Assembly (NCBI RefSeq): GCF_030272615.1
Contig: NC_081409.1
Location: 203,671,949-203,735,948, forward strand
Origin: Cryptomeria japonica
Taxonomy: Eukaryota > Streptophyta > Pinopsida > Cupressales > Cupressaceae
Direction: 5' to 3'
DNA: 64,000 nt
Shown here: piece by piece, positions 34,741 through 48,948 of the stretch
Numbering within the stretch: the first letter of the stretch is position 1
Layout of the letters: every line of letters begins with the position of its first letter
The notes under the pieces: model-generated
Seen by the model: the letters and a program-made list of their open reading frames with translations, nothing else
The model's database searches: none
What the model was told of the DNA's origin: nothing
Translations under genes and position numbers: made by a program

Positions 34741-35150
34741 ATGGAAACTAGGGGAAATGTGCTTAGTAGGGAACAAATTTTGAGGGACCTTTACCATTCA
34801 CAACAGAAGATACTTAAAAAATTGGAGCATGTTGAAGATTCTCTTTCAAGGAAAATTAGGCACACTAATGGTTCATATCCATATACAAGGTCAATTTAAG
34901 AGACCTCATGCCATGGTATCAAATGATGCAATTATGAACAACTATCATAAGTATTGCTCCCTTCCTAAGAAGATACGTGACCTCCTTTCCTTCACACAAT
35001 TTATGGATATACCCGAAGAGGATGATGATGAGTTGGTATCTATAAGTTCAAATCAACACTGTAAGAAGAAAGATTATTCAAATGAAGTGTGCAAAAATCT
35101 ACATAAATAATTTGATAAGCATGCAAATCCAGTTCATGAAGACAAAATGA
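34741..35150 (+). pseudogene. Possible gag-like leader ORF of the LARD-like element
   Basis: About 80 bp after the PBS, an ATG at 34741 opens a frame with charged, coiled-coil-like sequence (SREQILRDLYHSQQKILKKL) ending at a TAA near 34897. A second frame, 34829-35110, carries MVSNDAIMNNYHKY and an acidic IPEEDDDELV stretch. The position and the charged helical start resemble an LTR-element gag N-terminus. There is no capsid core or zinc knuckle, so gag identity is an inference. Confidence 0.35.
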
Positions 35151-35331
35151 TAGCATAGGGGAATGACTCACATGAGGCTTCATCATCTTTATGTGAAGAT
35201 CCACAAGAAGACTCTATAGGAGAGATAAGCATGGATTCCCTTGGTGTATGACATGAGATTAGTATGGATAATAATCTGGTACGGATTCTTTAGGTGATCA
35301 CAATGCACTTCTAGTGTGATAGTTCATTCCC

Positions 35332-35562
35332 ATGATAATTCCTACATATGAAGAAAAATTAGAACATGGCACTCTAGATTTGAGAGTCAAACATGAGGAA
35401 TATGTTGTGGATTCAAGCCACAAATACTTTGATTTTGTATATCACAACTTGGAAGATGTAAAGAAGACACAAAGAATGTGTGATGGATGGTTACAAAGAG
35501 ATAAGAAGGCAAAGATGCTTGCGGCCAAAGAAAGACAATGCCTACAAGAGGTCAAGGAATAA
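35332..35562 (+). pseudogene. Unrecognised ORF fragment in the LARD-like element
   Basis: A 76-codon open frame starts MIIPTYEEKLEHGTL and ends in a Lys-rich, likely helical segment (WLQRDKKAKMLAAKERQC). I do not recognise it. Neighbouring frames to 36750 are open only in short pieces. Confidence 0.3.
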
Positions 35563-36917
35563 TGCAACTAGCTATATATTGCAAGGAAACAAAGGGAATC
35601 ATGCATTAGATCATTATTTCTTTCAAGAGAAGAATGCATACAAGTTGAGCATGCAAACGAAGATCTTCCCGAGGTAAGAAAACAAGCAGAACATGTTGTT
35701 GTGTATGGACAAGAGAAGATGTATGATTCAGAAACTTTAGTATGTGTATCTAGTTTGCATCGCAAGGTTCTTGAGTTTCATGTTTTAGAGAGTCCTTTGA
35801 TGATTTAAAACTATTATGATAAGGGACACACACTTGGTGGACCAACCACTAGTATTATACCAATTTGTGTAGCAGGAAACATTATTGATTCCATTTTTAT
35901 GGAACATGCATCACCCACAATGAAAGAACATTTGCTAAGATCGTATGAGGTATTTTGTTTTAGAGAGATGACTATAGAGATTAAGAGATTCCCTAATGGG
36001 AAGATCTTACAATTTTGATAATGTTTGGTTTGTTTTACATACTAGACCATGGAGATGGTTAGTAATGAAAGATGACTTTAGCAGCTAGGAATTTATGTTA
36101 CTCACAGCAAGTCACACCTCATAGGCCTGCCCTCATGGATGAACCATCTTCCCTCAAATAAGATACAAGAAACAACAATAAAGACACCTTGGAAAGGTAT
36201 GAGAATAATTTTGGTTCCTTGAGTTGGGACAACAATATTGTGGTCCATCACATGGGCACAAATCCAAGAGGAATAATGGTGACGAGAAATGTAGCTTGGT
36301 AGACATTCGTGAGTGGATTGACAAGTATGAGGTAATGATTGAAACTTCAAATTGCTAAGAATCTGATTTTATATCGGCAGTTGAAGAAGGACATGAATCA
36401 ATTTATGATACATCGATGGAGCGTGATAATGACTTGGCTTCAATACATGAAATGCTACAAGATAGGGATGCCAAGTGTATGTAAGTGTACTACAGTATTG
36501 AAGACTTACAAGGCACCCAAAGAAAGGGTACAATTAGTCTTAAATCCCTAATTAAGGATCGTAGCAATATACCTCTATATACCCATGAGTTCGCTGCCTA
36601 TTTTCATGAAAAAGTAAGTGCTAGGGGCTCTCCTATTAATGGTGTACAAGATGCAAAGGTTAGACATAATATTTGTGATAATGCATCCTATGAGAGGATT
36701 GGATTTGTAAACTTTGGGATAGTAACATTAAATTAGTCCCAAAGAATGAAAGAGAGTTGACAGGTGAAGGCAAGGAACACCTAGTTGATGGCTCATCAAG
36801 CAAAGCTTCATCTTCAACAGGATTTTGATTCACATGGCTCCACGTATGATGAGAAGCAAGAGTTATCTAACATTCAAAATTTTGAGTTTTTGAGTTGATG
36901 TTGACAATTTTATTGAG

Positions 36918-38566
36918 GTGTATCATGATTTTATGGGTGAGATGTTTAGTAGATCAACCACTCATGGTTTGACTCTGGGTATTAAGGGAGACAACTACAA
37001 TACAACTATGAATTTATTGCGTCTTTCATATGCTTATGGAGTTGTTTATTGGTTGGGTTGTGACATATTTTTCATGGATTCATGTTTGTCACATGGTTTT
37101 CCTACGTGGTTATATTTCCAAATATATCTTGGTGTACATCAATTTATGGGTTGGATTGGAGTTTGTGGAGCCACATTTACTCGATAGGTAAGGTGTATGA
37201 GATAGGTTTCTTTCTTATGCATGGGTATATAGACATCATTGACTTCACTTTAGTTGTTGGTCTAATTTATAACAGTAGCCTTGAGGTGATCAATTTGACA
37301 GCTCATGAGGGGAGTTTTCAGTATGTCACACACCTTTGGACAACGGGCTATGAAAGAATCTATGAAGGTAAACTTGGAAGGTACAAAATAAAGGTGGGTC
37401 TCATGTTGATGATTAAACATCTCCCATTTTTACATGGTTTCATTCATCCTGTTATGCAAGAGAATATGATAAGAATTAAAGAACCCCATTGCATGCAAGG
37501 TTGGACATTGTGCCTTTGTTTCATAACAATATCATTCCTTGATCATACTTGGAAGTCATATTTGGTTAGGGAGGAAGACAACATGGAGGTAAACAAATTG
37601 TGTTGAAGGATACCAATAATGATAACCCAAAAAAAGTGGCAGCCAAGTGTATGCAAGCATACTTTGATAATGATAATACCAATTGGAGGTATTGGGATAA
37701 ATCAGAATATTCCCTTTATGACAACAAAAACATATCTCCTTATACTCATGACATGGCAACCTTGGTACATGGTGCTAGTGGCGGTATAATATCTTCATGT
37801 GTTGATACTTCATGCTTGGCAATGGGACTTAATAAAGTATTCATTAAAAAATTCATTGGTAGAAAAGGAATGGTATCATCATTTGGTAACTTTAGTGGGT
37901 GCATCTTTAAAACCAACTCTTTATGTAGCCAATATGTTTGATGACTTCAAAGGTATGAATACAAGGGAACAATCCAGTCCTCATTTTCTAACTTATAACA
38001 GTAGTGACTCATCCTCCCATGTTCATGATGTTGGCACTCCTAATCATTGGGAAATGAGTCATAATAATTCTATTATGGTGGGTACTCATGAAGAATTCTT
38101 TGGTCATGATAAGTCACATGGTATATCTCATTTTAGGATTGGGTTTAGACACTTTAGAGCAGCTGATAATGAATGATGATTGGCTAGAAAGGGCAAGGCA
38201 AGCCAATTTATTGACTCAACAAGCCAATATCAATATTCAACATGTTTGTGATGTTCACCATTCATTTGATGATGAGAGACATGAGTTACTGACTTCAAAA
38301 TTTCTAGTTGAGGTATTTGCTCAATCTCTCAGTGGTAGTGATTTGGTTGATGACTTTCTTAATGGGCTAACCGCTCGAGAGTTGTCTATGTTGAGTAGTG
38401 TTGGCATACATACTTCATTTTTGAGTTTGTCACCTATTTCACTTTATATGGAAGCGATATTTTTGTTGATTGGTGACTTCATATTCTTCTATTCCTTATG
38501 GACTAGTGGTTGTCCTAGTTGGAATCATATGGCATATCCAAACTTTTCATTGTCTCCATCAGTTTC
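36918..38566 (+). pseudogene. Unrecognised degraded coding region in the LARD-like element
   Basis: Open stretches in three frames follow each other (36918-37187, 37082-37606, 37600-37941, 37799-38176, 38088-38566), as expected of one old coding region with frameshifts. The left part is rich in aromatic and hydrophobic residues (WLGCDIFFMDS, FFLMHGYIDIIDF); the right part is more polar (DDWLERARQANLLTQQ). The last frame continues past the solo LTR, after removal of one GTTTC, as SVSQQYGSAWRYTFGIETE from 40427. No family could be named. Confidence 0.35.
38562..38566. repeat. Target site duplication GTTTC, left copy
   Basis: GTTTC also follows the inserted LTR at 40427-40431. Confidence 0.55.
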
Positions 38567-40426
<1,860 letters not shown>

Positions 40427-40849
40427 GTTTCCCAGCAATATGGGAGTGCTTGGAGGTATACCTTTGGGATAGAGACGGAGTGTGGAGTGATTTTTGTTGA
40501 TTAGCATTGGTTTGTTGGCATGTTTGATATCACATGTATTTTTTATCAGAGTTATAACATCGAAGTTGGGTGGCCATTTATGTTGGTTCATTGGCATGTG
40601 GGGGTTCCCTTTCACATTGTTTTGATATTCTACATGCTTGTATGATTACTTCACGGTGATCATTTGACATTCCCCTACTTCATCTCCTAAAGAAGATTCT
40701 TCATTTTGACATGGGACCCAAATATTGATTTTCCTGGTACATTATTCCACATGGATTCCAATATGTTGCTTCATGGTTTGTGGTACTTGAGCATTTCAAT
40801 CAGAGTGGAGCGACGAGTTGTTTGGTGTTTTCTTGAGGACAAGCAATCC

Positions 40850-40863
40850 CGGGAAGGGAGGAC
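40850..40863 (+). other. Polypurine tract of the LARD-like element
   Basis: CGGGAAGGGAGGAC lies directly before TGTAATGTCCC of the right LTR. Confidence 0.85.
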
Positions 40864-41917
40864 TGTAATGTCCCTTCCTTGGGAATCTCAAACTTTAGAG
40901 GAGGTTGACCTACTATTAGGGTCTCGTAGGTCAACATGGTGTTTGGGAACCCAATCACGGGTTGTGGAGCCTAGCTTGGAGCATTATGGGCCTTCCAAAT
41001 TGGAGTTTTGAAGTTGCATTCATGATTAAAATTGAAATACTCAGGTCGGCCTTATGTGAATAGTAAAAGGTTAATAGTAACAGAGAAACATAAGATAAAT
41101 AGTAAAACTGCCCCCCATTGAAGTAACTTAAATTGCTTTTAAAAGGGGCCCAAGTTCACAATGAGGAATTAGACCCTCAAGCATATTTTATACATTTTAA
41201 GGTCAAATAGTAACCCAAAAATAGATAAAAAGGTATTTTGTCTATAATTTGGATTCATTCTTATGTGTCTAATTTTTAGATCAACAAGCTTGTGGGTTTC
41301 ATCAGCTTGGAGCTTCCAAGAACACAAAATTCTGGAAGAAAATGGAGATTTGGACGAAAACCCATGTCTCCTAGTGACAGGTTACTTCAGTATTTAGCTT
41401 CAGTGTGCATTTGGCAGCCTTAATTGAGGATTTTAGTTCAGATTTATCAATTTGAGGGTAGGTTTCTATAAATTAATTGCAAGGCAGACCTTCTAGAGGT
41501 CATCACCACTCATTTCTAGCTTATTCTCAGCCAGTCGCTCCATTTTGGAAATAAGGGTATCAAACCCTAGGGTGTATTTGGAGTTGTAGCTAATATTAGA
41601 GCTAATTTCTTATATTTTATCTGTTGGAAATTTGTATCGGAATTTAATGGTCAGTTAAAGATATGTGCATCGGTGTTTTAAAGTGAAAGAAAGTTATCTT
41701 AATTGCTTTCTTAATGTGTTATGCATTATTCTATATTGTATCAGCTATTTCTTTCACTTAGCATTCAAAACAATGTTCAAAAACTCTTAAAAAACCCAAA
41801 CAAAACAAATAAATCAGTCAAACCCCCACTTAACATACACCCAACCAAAGACTTTATCAGCAAAACAAATATTTGGTTTGGATCAAATTTAGTTAGATTT
41901 GGGCTGGGGATCTTTCA
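40864..41917 (+). repeat. Right LTR of the LARD-like element
   Basis: 1,054 bp, TGTAATGTCCC to GGGATCTTTCA. It is uninterrupted and matches the split left LTR throughout. Confidence 0.88.
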
Positions 41918-43350
41918 ATTTTTCATAACCCTTCTATATTCCATGGATTCTTGCACCACATATTACATTTCTTCATCAATAATATCCCATAATTATTTAA
42001 GTAAAAAGGTTGTTAAACCATCAAGATTAAGAGGATGGTCAAGCCAAACATCTCAAAAAGAGCATTTCTAACTTTTCCAAGAAAATATTCCTATATTTTC
42101 ATTCTATTTTAATTTTATTTCTAAACAAAATTAAGAAAGAGAGATTACTTTTATTCCCAACCAACAACTTCTTCAATAAATTTATTGTATAAAAGACCTA
42201 AAGAACCCTTGATTAGATTAGGGTAATGACTTATTTTGCTTCCTTTAATTTCCAACTTAGAGATGTTCTTTTAACTTTCTCATATTTTAATAGTTGTAAG
42301 AAAAAAACTTAGTGTTCCTTAAACCAAATGATTCTATATTTTTCTTTCTAAAATATTTTTTCACAAGTTCTATATATTTTCTTGAGTTGAGAAGCCACTT
42401 TTTTTTCCACTTCTTTCAAAGAATAAAAAAGTTGGGCACCATGATTTTTAGCTTGAGTCTCACTTGTTATACTTTTCAAATTGTTTTTCTTGAGGAGAAA
42501 ATTATGAATGTCACTTTATTCAAATATTTCACAAAAAGCTTAAGGAAATTAACTTCTTACATTTTCATACAATGTAGAGATTGTTGACTTTCCTGTTAAT
42601 CTAAGATATCTCATCGAATTTCTTATGTTTCAACCTTTTTTTTTCAAATCTAAAAGATATGTTTCTTGAAAAGTTATTTTTATTGAAAGTTAAAAAGATG
42701 GGCCAGTGATCAAACCCTATTTTCATCAAAACATCGGACTTAAAACTCATGACATGTTTAAGCCAAAAAACTATCTAATCTTACTATAATTTTCTCATGA
42801 CCTTTTCTTCTATTGGACCAAGTAAACCAACTCCTATAAAGTAATATATCCCACAATAGAATCTCATAATAAAGAAAAAAAATGTGAATTTGTTTCCAAA
42901 ATCTTGGCATCCCCTTGTTTTCAATAGAATCCAATCTAGCATGAAAATTTCTAATCATGATCTATCTCTCTCCTAAAATCACTATCAAAATAGAAGTGAT
43001 TGAGCCCAACAATATTATTTGCCTTCGAAGATTGAGAACCATGAACCATAAATATCAACAAGGGAAATAATTTTTTCCTTGTAATCTAAATAACTTGCTT
43101 AAATAACCATCCATGATTCAGATGATGAGATGTTTAAAATGGAAACCACTTGTCAATTCCATATTATGGCCATCCTCCTAATTAAACCTTTCACATCCTT
43201 TATTAAGACTCACCTTTTTCATATGGCCTTGAGAAGGATCTGGGGTTACCCATATTTATGGATTTAGTTTCTTATAAGAAAATGATCTCCAAATTATATT
43301 TCTCCACAACTCTCTAAAGAAAAATATTTTTGGAGGAGAATTTAATCCCT
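41918..43350 (-). pseudogene. LINE relic: endonuclease and start of RT (right of the nested LTR element)
   Basis: On the minus strand, from high to low coordinates: YNLEIIFL-ETKS near 43300 (the QETK motif), ISLVDIYGSWFSIFEGK near 43060, NFHARLDSIENKGMP at about 42950 (normally GDFNARLD), FTWSNRRKG...VRLDSFL at about 42760-42830, FDHWPIFLTF near 42690, and at 42040-41930 an RT-entry stretch (LWDIIDEEM, VVQESMEYRRVMK). All are broken by stops and frameshifts. The RT continues at 29756. This is the oldest layer of the 29.5-43.4 kb nest. Confidence 0.72.
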
Positions 43351-44413
43351 TCCTATTATAGGAAAGCACCTTTATTGGCCAACCTTAGTTTTCTTGGTGC
43401 TAACTTGGACAACCTCTAGTTCAGCTTTATTGCCATTTGCAACCTCTAAAATTATTTCATTTTATAGAACAAAATAATGATTAGATCACCTCCTTAATAT
43501 TTTCCAAAATCTTCATTGTTCTTTTAGTGAAAGTTGATATACAATACTCTTTAACACAAGATCTGATTTCATGTCCCCCTTAAGTAATCTAATTCTTTCA
43601 TGTTTAGAAAATTAATTCTTCCAAACACATCTTCAAACTTATGAATCTACGTATCAAACTATGCCCTTGGAATTCAAAGACATTCTTCTTGAACCCATCT
43701 AAATTGAGATTAATAATTATATAACCTTCCAAAGTGTGCATGCATGCATATTACAAGTTTTTTCCTAGAGGATTCGTCTTCTTATTACTAGTTGTAGCGA
43801 CATCGATTTCAATTACTTTTTCATAGATCAATTATCCAAAACCAAATCCTACAGGAGTATCTCAATCGAAATATGTAAACAATTCCCAAGGTCAAGAATT
43901 CCTTTTGATTTTATATCTTCCCATGTCTAGAACTTTATTTTAATTTACATCATTTTCTTTGAGTTCATTCCATATGTTCTCATTGATGCATCCAATGTAT
44001 CCATAATCAATAGTACTTGCCTGAATGGTAAGCTTGTCATGACTTCTTCATCAAAATACTCAAATAAATAAACATTCCTCAACTTTCTATTCGAATAAAT
44101 AAATTAATGTATAGTTCAATTTGATTTAACACATTAAATGTTTAACTATGAAATATTATTTTAAAATTATAATCAATTTCTTCCTCTTTATAATTGTAGA
44201 GAAGAAATAATAATACTTTATTTATGAAACTTCTAGTAAAACAAAGTATACCATTCCTGTTAACAACTGTACACCCACTATCATATATAAAGTTACATAA
44301 ATTATGCCCAGTCAAACTGGGACGGCGATCCACAGAGCGTCAAATTCTCGGCCCGCGTGGGACCCGAGGTTAGAAAGTTTATCAAAAAGTACCTAGCGTA
44401 GCACATTAATGTC
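43351..44413. other. Region upstream of the receptor kinase; no gene recognised
   Basis: 43351-43650 may hold the decayed start of the LINE relic. The remainder is AT-rich, with a short GC-richer stretch at 44310-44400 (GACGGCGATCC, CGGCCCGCGTGGGACCCG) that could be part of the kinase promoter or leader. I could not assign a TATA box with confidence. Confidence 0.4.
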
Positions 44414-44516
44414 ATGAGGAATACTCACAATCCTTTCAGCTCTGGCGAAAAAAATCCATTGTGCAGACACATGCCCAACAAAAACTTTCAAGCTTGGATT
44501 GATGAAGCTTCAAAAA

Positions 44517-44663
44517 ATGAGGTATTTTTGCACACATTTTTCTTTCCTTCTCACTCTGTTATTCATTCTGTCGTGTCTGACTGTTGCACTCAGTCTCAAT
44601 TCCACACAAGTTGAAGTAATGAAAAGCTCTCTGCTTGTTCATCTATTTGGATGGATGCTGCTT
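44517..44663 (+). pseudogene. Out-of-frame signal-peptide segment of the receptor kinase
   Basis: An ATG at 44517 opens a typical secretory signal: MRYFCTHFSFLL, then TLLFILSCLTVA, then LSLNSTQVEVMKSSL, like the start of an LRR receptor ectodomain. The frame ends at TAA near 44663 without joining the LRR frame (opening at 44651), which differs by one base. The upstream part of the LRR frame (EKLSACSSIWMDAALNSDPC) is readable back to 44615. A one-base indel between about 44617 and 44650, or a missed splice, would explain this. As read, the receptor would lack its signal peptide. Confidence 0.6.
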
Positions 44664-47423
44664 TAAATTCTGACCCGTGTCAATGGGATCGTGTAAAGTG
44701 CAGTGAAAATAAGGATAATGTTGTAAAACTCAACTTGTCTGGTCTTGAGTTTTATGAAAGTACTTGGCAGTTTGTGTGTAAGCTGCCAACCCTTGAATTT
44801 CTTGACCTGTCAAAAAATAACTTGTCTACCCCATCTGAAGAGGAAATTGGATCTTGCATTAACTTGGTTTCCCTGAATCTGAGTTACATTTTCATGTCAG
44901 GCACCCTTCCCTCACTTAATCGTCTTCAGAAATTACAATCCCTGGACATATCTCACAGCAATTTCGAAGGAGGTTTAACGGCCCAAATCCAAAATTTGAG
45001 AGAGCTCAAGACAGTCATTGCGGCACATAATAATTTTAATGGGTCGGTGGCATTTGGGAGTCTAAAGTTGGAAAAAGTAGATGTCTCCTATAACCATCTT
45101 AGTGGTGGATTTCCCCATGGGCTTACTAAATGTACCAATTTGACTTATCTTGCCCTCAAAGACAACAGTTTTAGTGGCCCAATTCCTGATGATATTAGCG
45201 GTCTTGCCAAGTTGGAAACTCTGGTCCTCTCTTTTAATAGCTTCTCTGGCAGTATACCTGATGGGCTGTCATCCATTGCAGGTTTAGAATATCTTGATCT
45301 CAGCTACAATAAATTATCAGGATCTATTCCTCTAGAAGTGTTTTGTTTGAGCAATCTGAAGACCCTGTACCTTACCTCCAATTTGCTCTCTGGAAACATA
45401 GCTCAGAATTTCTCAAGAAATCTGATTTGGTTAAGCATAGATAATAACAACTTGACTGGAAACATCCCTTCAACTATTTCGAATGCCCCAAATTTGACAG
45501 GGCTAGAAATGAATAACAACTTTCTGAATGGCCCAATTCCAGAGCAGCTAGCAAGTTGTACTAAACTCCGGCTGCTTAATCTTGGACACAATCGGTTGGG
45601 AGGCTTACTTGCTCATGTTCTGCCTAAACTTCTCCAGTTGCAGTATTTAAAGCTGCCAAATAATGAATTTAGGGGAAGCATTCTAGATAAGCTATCAAAT
45701 TTGTCACGACTGACATATTTGGATCTGAGTAACAATTACCTTGATGGAACAATTACACGAGGAACTGACTATAGTAATATGAAGTTGAGTTTTTTGAATC
45801 TCAGCCACATCTCTCTGGAAGGCCGAATTCCGACCCCTCTATTGAACCTGATAAATTTAGAAACATTAGATCTTTCCAATAATAGGTTGACAGGAGAAAT
45901 TCCAGAGTCTTTATCATATATGTTTAATCTTCAAGCATTGAACCTGTCGAACAATGAATTAACAGGCAGAATTCCACAAGCTTTCAAGAACAACATATAC
46001 ATAGGCTTCACTTTGAATGTTACAGGAAACCCTGGTCTTTTTCAAGAGCAATCTAATCGGCTTTCCACTAGGAAGAAAAAGCCTTCAGTAGGGTTGCTAG
46101 CTGGTGTTGCTGTTGCTGGATCCCTGTTTACCCTTGGGGTAGTTGTATTGACAATTTTGGCATGTAAATACTTTCGATACAGCCGAGAGCATGAAATATC
46201 TGAAGCCCAACAAGAGCGTACAATAAAAGGCCTTTTTATTCTACTTTTGGGATTTCTGGGGCTGAACTTTCACAGACATAGATTCGATCTATCAGAAGCA
46301 ATTGATAAAATCCTTCAGAAGGTGGAGCATCCACGGATCTCGTATGAGGAGCTTCTCGAAGCAACTAATAGATTCCACAAATCCAATCTGCTGGCAACAA
46401 ATAGCTTTGGATCAGTCTACAAAGGAATTTTGGCTGATGGAACCCCTGTTGCTGTAAAAGTTCTCAATTTAATGCATGAGGAGTCAGACAAAATTTTTAA
46501 AGCAGAATGTAAGGTTTTGCAAAAGGCTCGACATAGAAATCTTGCAAGAATCATAACCACATGTTCCAACCATGACTTCAAAGCTCTGATCTTTGAATTC
46601 TTTCCAAAAGGAAGCTTAGAAAAGCATTTGTATCAGCACAGTTGCAGATTGGGACTGAGGGAACTGCTGAGCATAGCCATAGATATAGCCTTTGCAGTGG
46701 AATACCTTCACCATGATTGTTATGTGCAGATAGTGCATTGTGACATAAAACCAAGCAATGTTCTTTTAGATGAAAGCCTGACAGCCCATCTATCAGATTT
46801 TGGGATATCCAGATTGCTGAGCAGAACGGCAGTCAATTCAGCAACTTCAACTATAGATTTAAGAGGTTCAGTGGGCTATATAGCACCAGGTATGATATCT
46901 CAATGTCTTTCTTTTTAAAAAATTTGTGGGTTTCGATGGTACAGTCGAGAAAGCAATTATAACCATCGACTTGACTGCAGAATATGGATTAGGTTGCATG
47001 ATGTCCCCTCGAGGAGATGTTTATAGCTATGGAATTTTGTTATTGGAAATGCTGACAAGGAAGAGGCCAACTGATAGTTTGTTTGATGGAGCTCTGAATC
47101 TGCATAAATGGGTGAAGCGAGCATTTCCAGACAGGAGTGTTGAGGTGGCTGATAAAAACCTGCTAGTGGAAGGGGCTGGCCAAAAGAATGCAGCGTGTGT
47201 CATTTCATTGATGCGCGTTGGTTTGTTGTGTTCAGCGGATTCACCTGAAGCTCGGCCCACTATGAGAGACGTGTCGAATCTGTTACAGGAGATTCAACAG
47301 GACTTGACCACCGACACAACTACCCCCATGAAATTAATGCCCACAATATCCAATCTAGTTTCTGACACGTGTGCGATACTTAATTATGAGGACGCATCAG
47401 AAACCCCGAGTTCTTCTTTTTAG
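44651..47423 (+). CDS. LRR receptor-like kinase, non-RD, LRR-XII type (two exons)
   Basis: Exon 1 is 44651-46889 and exon 2 is 46981-47423; joined they give 893 codons plus stop, in frame. Residues 8-17 are the N-cap DPCQWDRVKC; about 18 leucine-rich repeats follow (LDLSKNNL, LDLSYNKLSGSIP, LDLSNNRLTGEIP) to about residue 455. A transmembrane segment (GLLAGVAVAGSLFTLGVVVL) spans about 478-500. The kinase starts near 565: VAVKVL (Lys about 602), HCDIKPSN (about 697; Cys replaces Arg, so non-RD), DFG (about 717) and APE across the splice. Non-RD LRR-XII kinases include FLS2, EFR and Xa21 immune receptors. Oddities: the glycine loop reads LATNSFGSVYKG, lacking its first Gly, and the signal peptide is out of frame. 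Confidence 0.88.
46890..46980 (+). other. Intron of the receptor kinase, 91 bp
   Basis: GTATGATATC to TTGACTGCAG splits the Glu codon of GYIAPE. Removing it joins GYIAP to EYGLGCMMSPRGDVYSYG in frame. An intron at this place in the kinase domain is characteristic of LRR-XII genes, which supports both the splice call and the subfamily. Confidence 0.88.
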
Positions 47424-47445
47424 TATAGGTTGTTAGGATTAGGGA

Positions 47446-47454
47446 CTAGAAGAC
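47446..47454. repeat. 9-bp target duplication CTAGAAGAC, left copy
   Basis: Identical to 51288-51296. A 9-bp duplication is characteristic of Mutator-like elements. The insertion is 22 bp after the receptor-kinase stop codon, so probably in its 3' UTR. Confidence 0.93.
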
Positions 47455-48465
47455 GGCGCTGGCTATGCAGGGGAAAATTTGCACCGCACGGTCAGCGCCT
47501 TCCTCTATGCATTGCACGATCTGTCAGCAGTCTGCAGCGCCTTTAAACGGAAAACGCCCACTTGCACCCGCCGGAACTTCCAACCGTTCTCGCCGTTGAA
47601 TTTTGTTTATAATGTTTGATTTTATATTTTAATTTATTTTTAATAATAAGTTATGTTTAAATTTTTTTTATTTTTTTATTTTTAATATAAATAAGAAGTT
47701 TTTAATAAGCATATTTTTTTTTGAATTTATGTATTTAAATTTTTAAATGATAAATTATATTTTTTATTTTCTTTAAATAGCTTTATTTATTTTACTAATT
47801 ATTATTTTATTAATATTGAAATTAATATAATAGTATTACATAAATATAATTTAAATAATATATTAATTGACATCATTCTTTAAATCAATGAAAATTTCAA
47901 ATTAATAGTGTTTATAGATAAGATTTAAATGTATCTTTAATAATGCAAACACATATTTTTTAATCCAAAAATATCCATAAAAATAATTTCCTATGATTTT
48001 CTTGGTACCTTAGAGAGAATCATCTAACTTGTATGTGTATTATGATGGAGAGGTTGCAACATATTTGAAAGCATTGGTTGAAAAGTAAAATATTTTCATA
48101 CTTAACATAATAACAAGCTCATTAGTTTATTTGATTATGTGGTAAAATGATAATAATTGAAAAAGTTATTTTTGTTTTACACTAAAAAGAATATTGTTAT
48201 TCATATAATTTGACGTCATTTTTTGAGATGTTAATTTTTACATTTCTTGTTATTTTAAATATGATGTATCCATATGAAACACAATAGATCAAATGTTGGA
48301 TGGGAAGTGAGAGACAACATAAACATACCACATGACGATGAAGAGATATAATATACAAATGAAAACTTAAAGCATCATAGAGCTACCACCATGATTGGAA
48401 ATCAAATCCATTGCAAATGCACATATCATTCATATTAGTTACAATCACAATATATGAAAGCTCAC
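47455..48465 (+). repeat. Left terminal inverted repeat of the Mutator-like element
   Basis: The first 150 bp are GC-rich and contain GGCGCTG or its complement three times (47455, 47493, 47535). The remaining 860 bp are very AT-rich. It pairs with 50287-51287; the match ends at GAAAGCTCAC. Confidence 0.9.
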
Positions 48466-48948
48466 ACCACCGAATTTATTGTCAAATGTAAGCATAGGAG
48501 ATATCATTGCAATGTCATATTATGTACATAATAAGAAATGTGACCATCGTGGTCTTAAGAAAGTCAGCCAATTTTTAAAATATACAATAGTAGTCTAACT
48601 CAAAAGTACAATATAAAAATGATGTTTTCATCTTAATTCCACAATCCACTCCCTCGAAGATCTACTTTTAAAATATAGTTAAAGTACTACAAAATTAATA
48701 CATTTTTTTATAATACACTACATGATAACCAAAAAAATGTTGATCATGATTATCTATATAAATATCATCAAAAAATGCAAAATACATCGAATTAATTTTC
48801 AAATTAAAGACTCCTAATTGATTGAAGTTCATTTCATACTTACCATTTCCACTTTGTTTTGTGTCCATTATTGTTATTGTTTGATTAAGATCAACAAAAA
48901 ATTGTTGCATTTTTTTCGAATGCTTTGTTGACCATCTAAAGCTGCAAT
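48466..48948. other. AT-rich internal segment of the Mutator-like element
   Basis: No open frame of interest. It lies between the left inverted repeat and the copia-type LTR fragment and matches nothing else that I noticed in the window. Confidence 0.5.

Noticed and set aside
44414-44614. 66-codon plus-strand frame before the receptor kinase
   Set aside because: It is in a different frame from both the signal peptide and the LRR region and has no domain; it is probably 5' leader.
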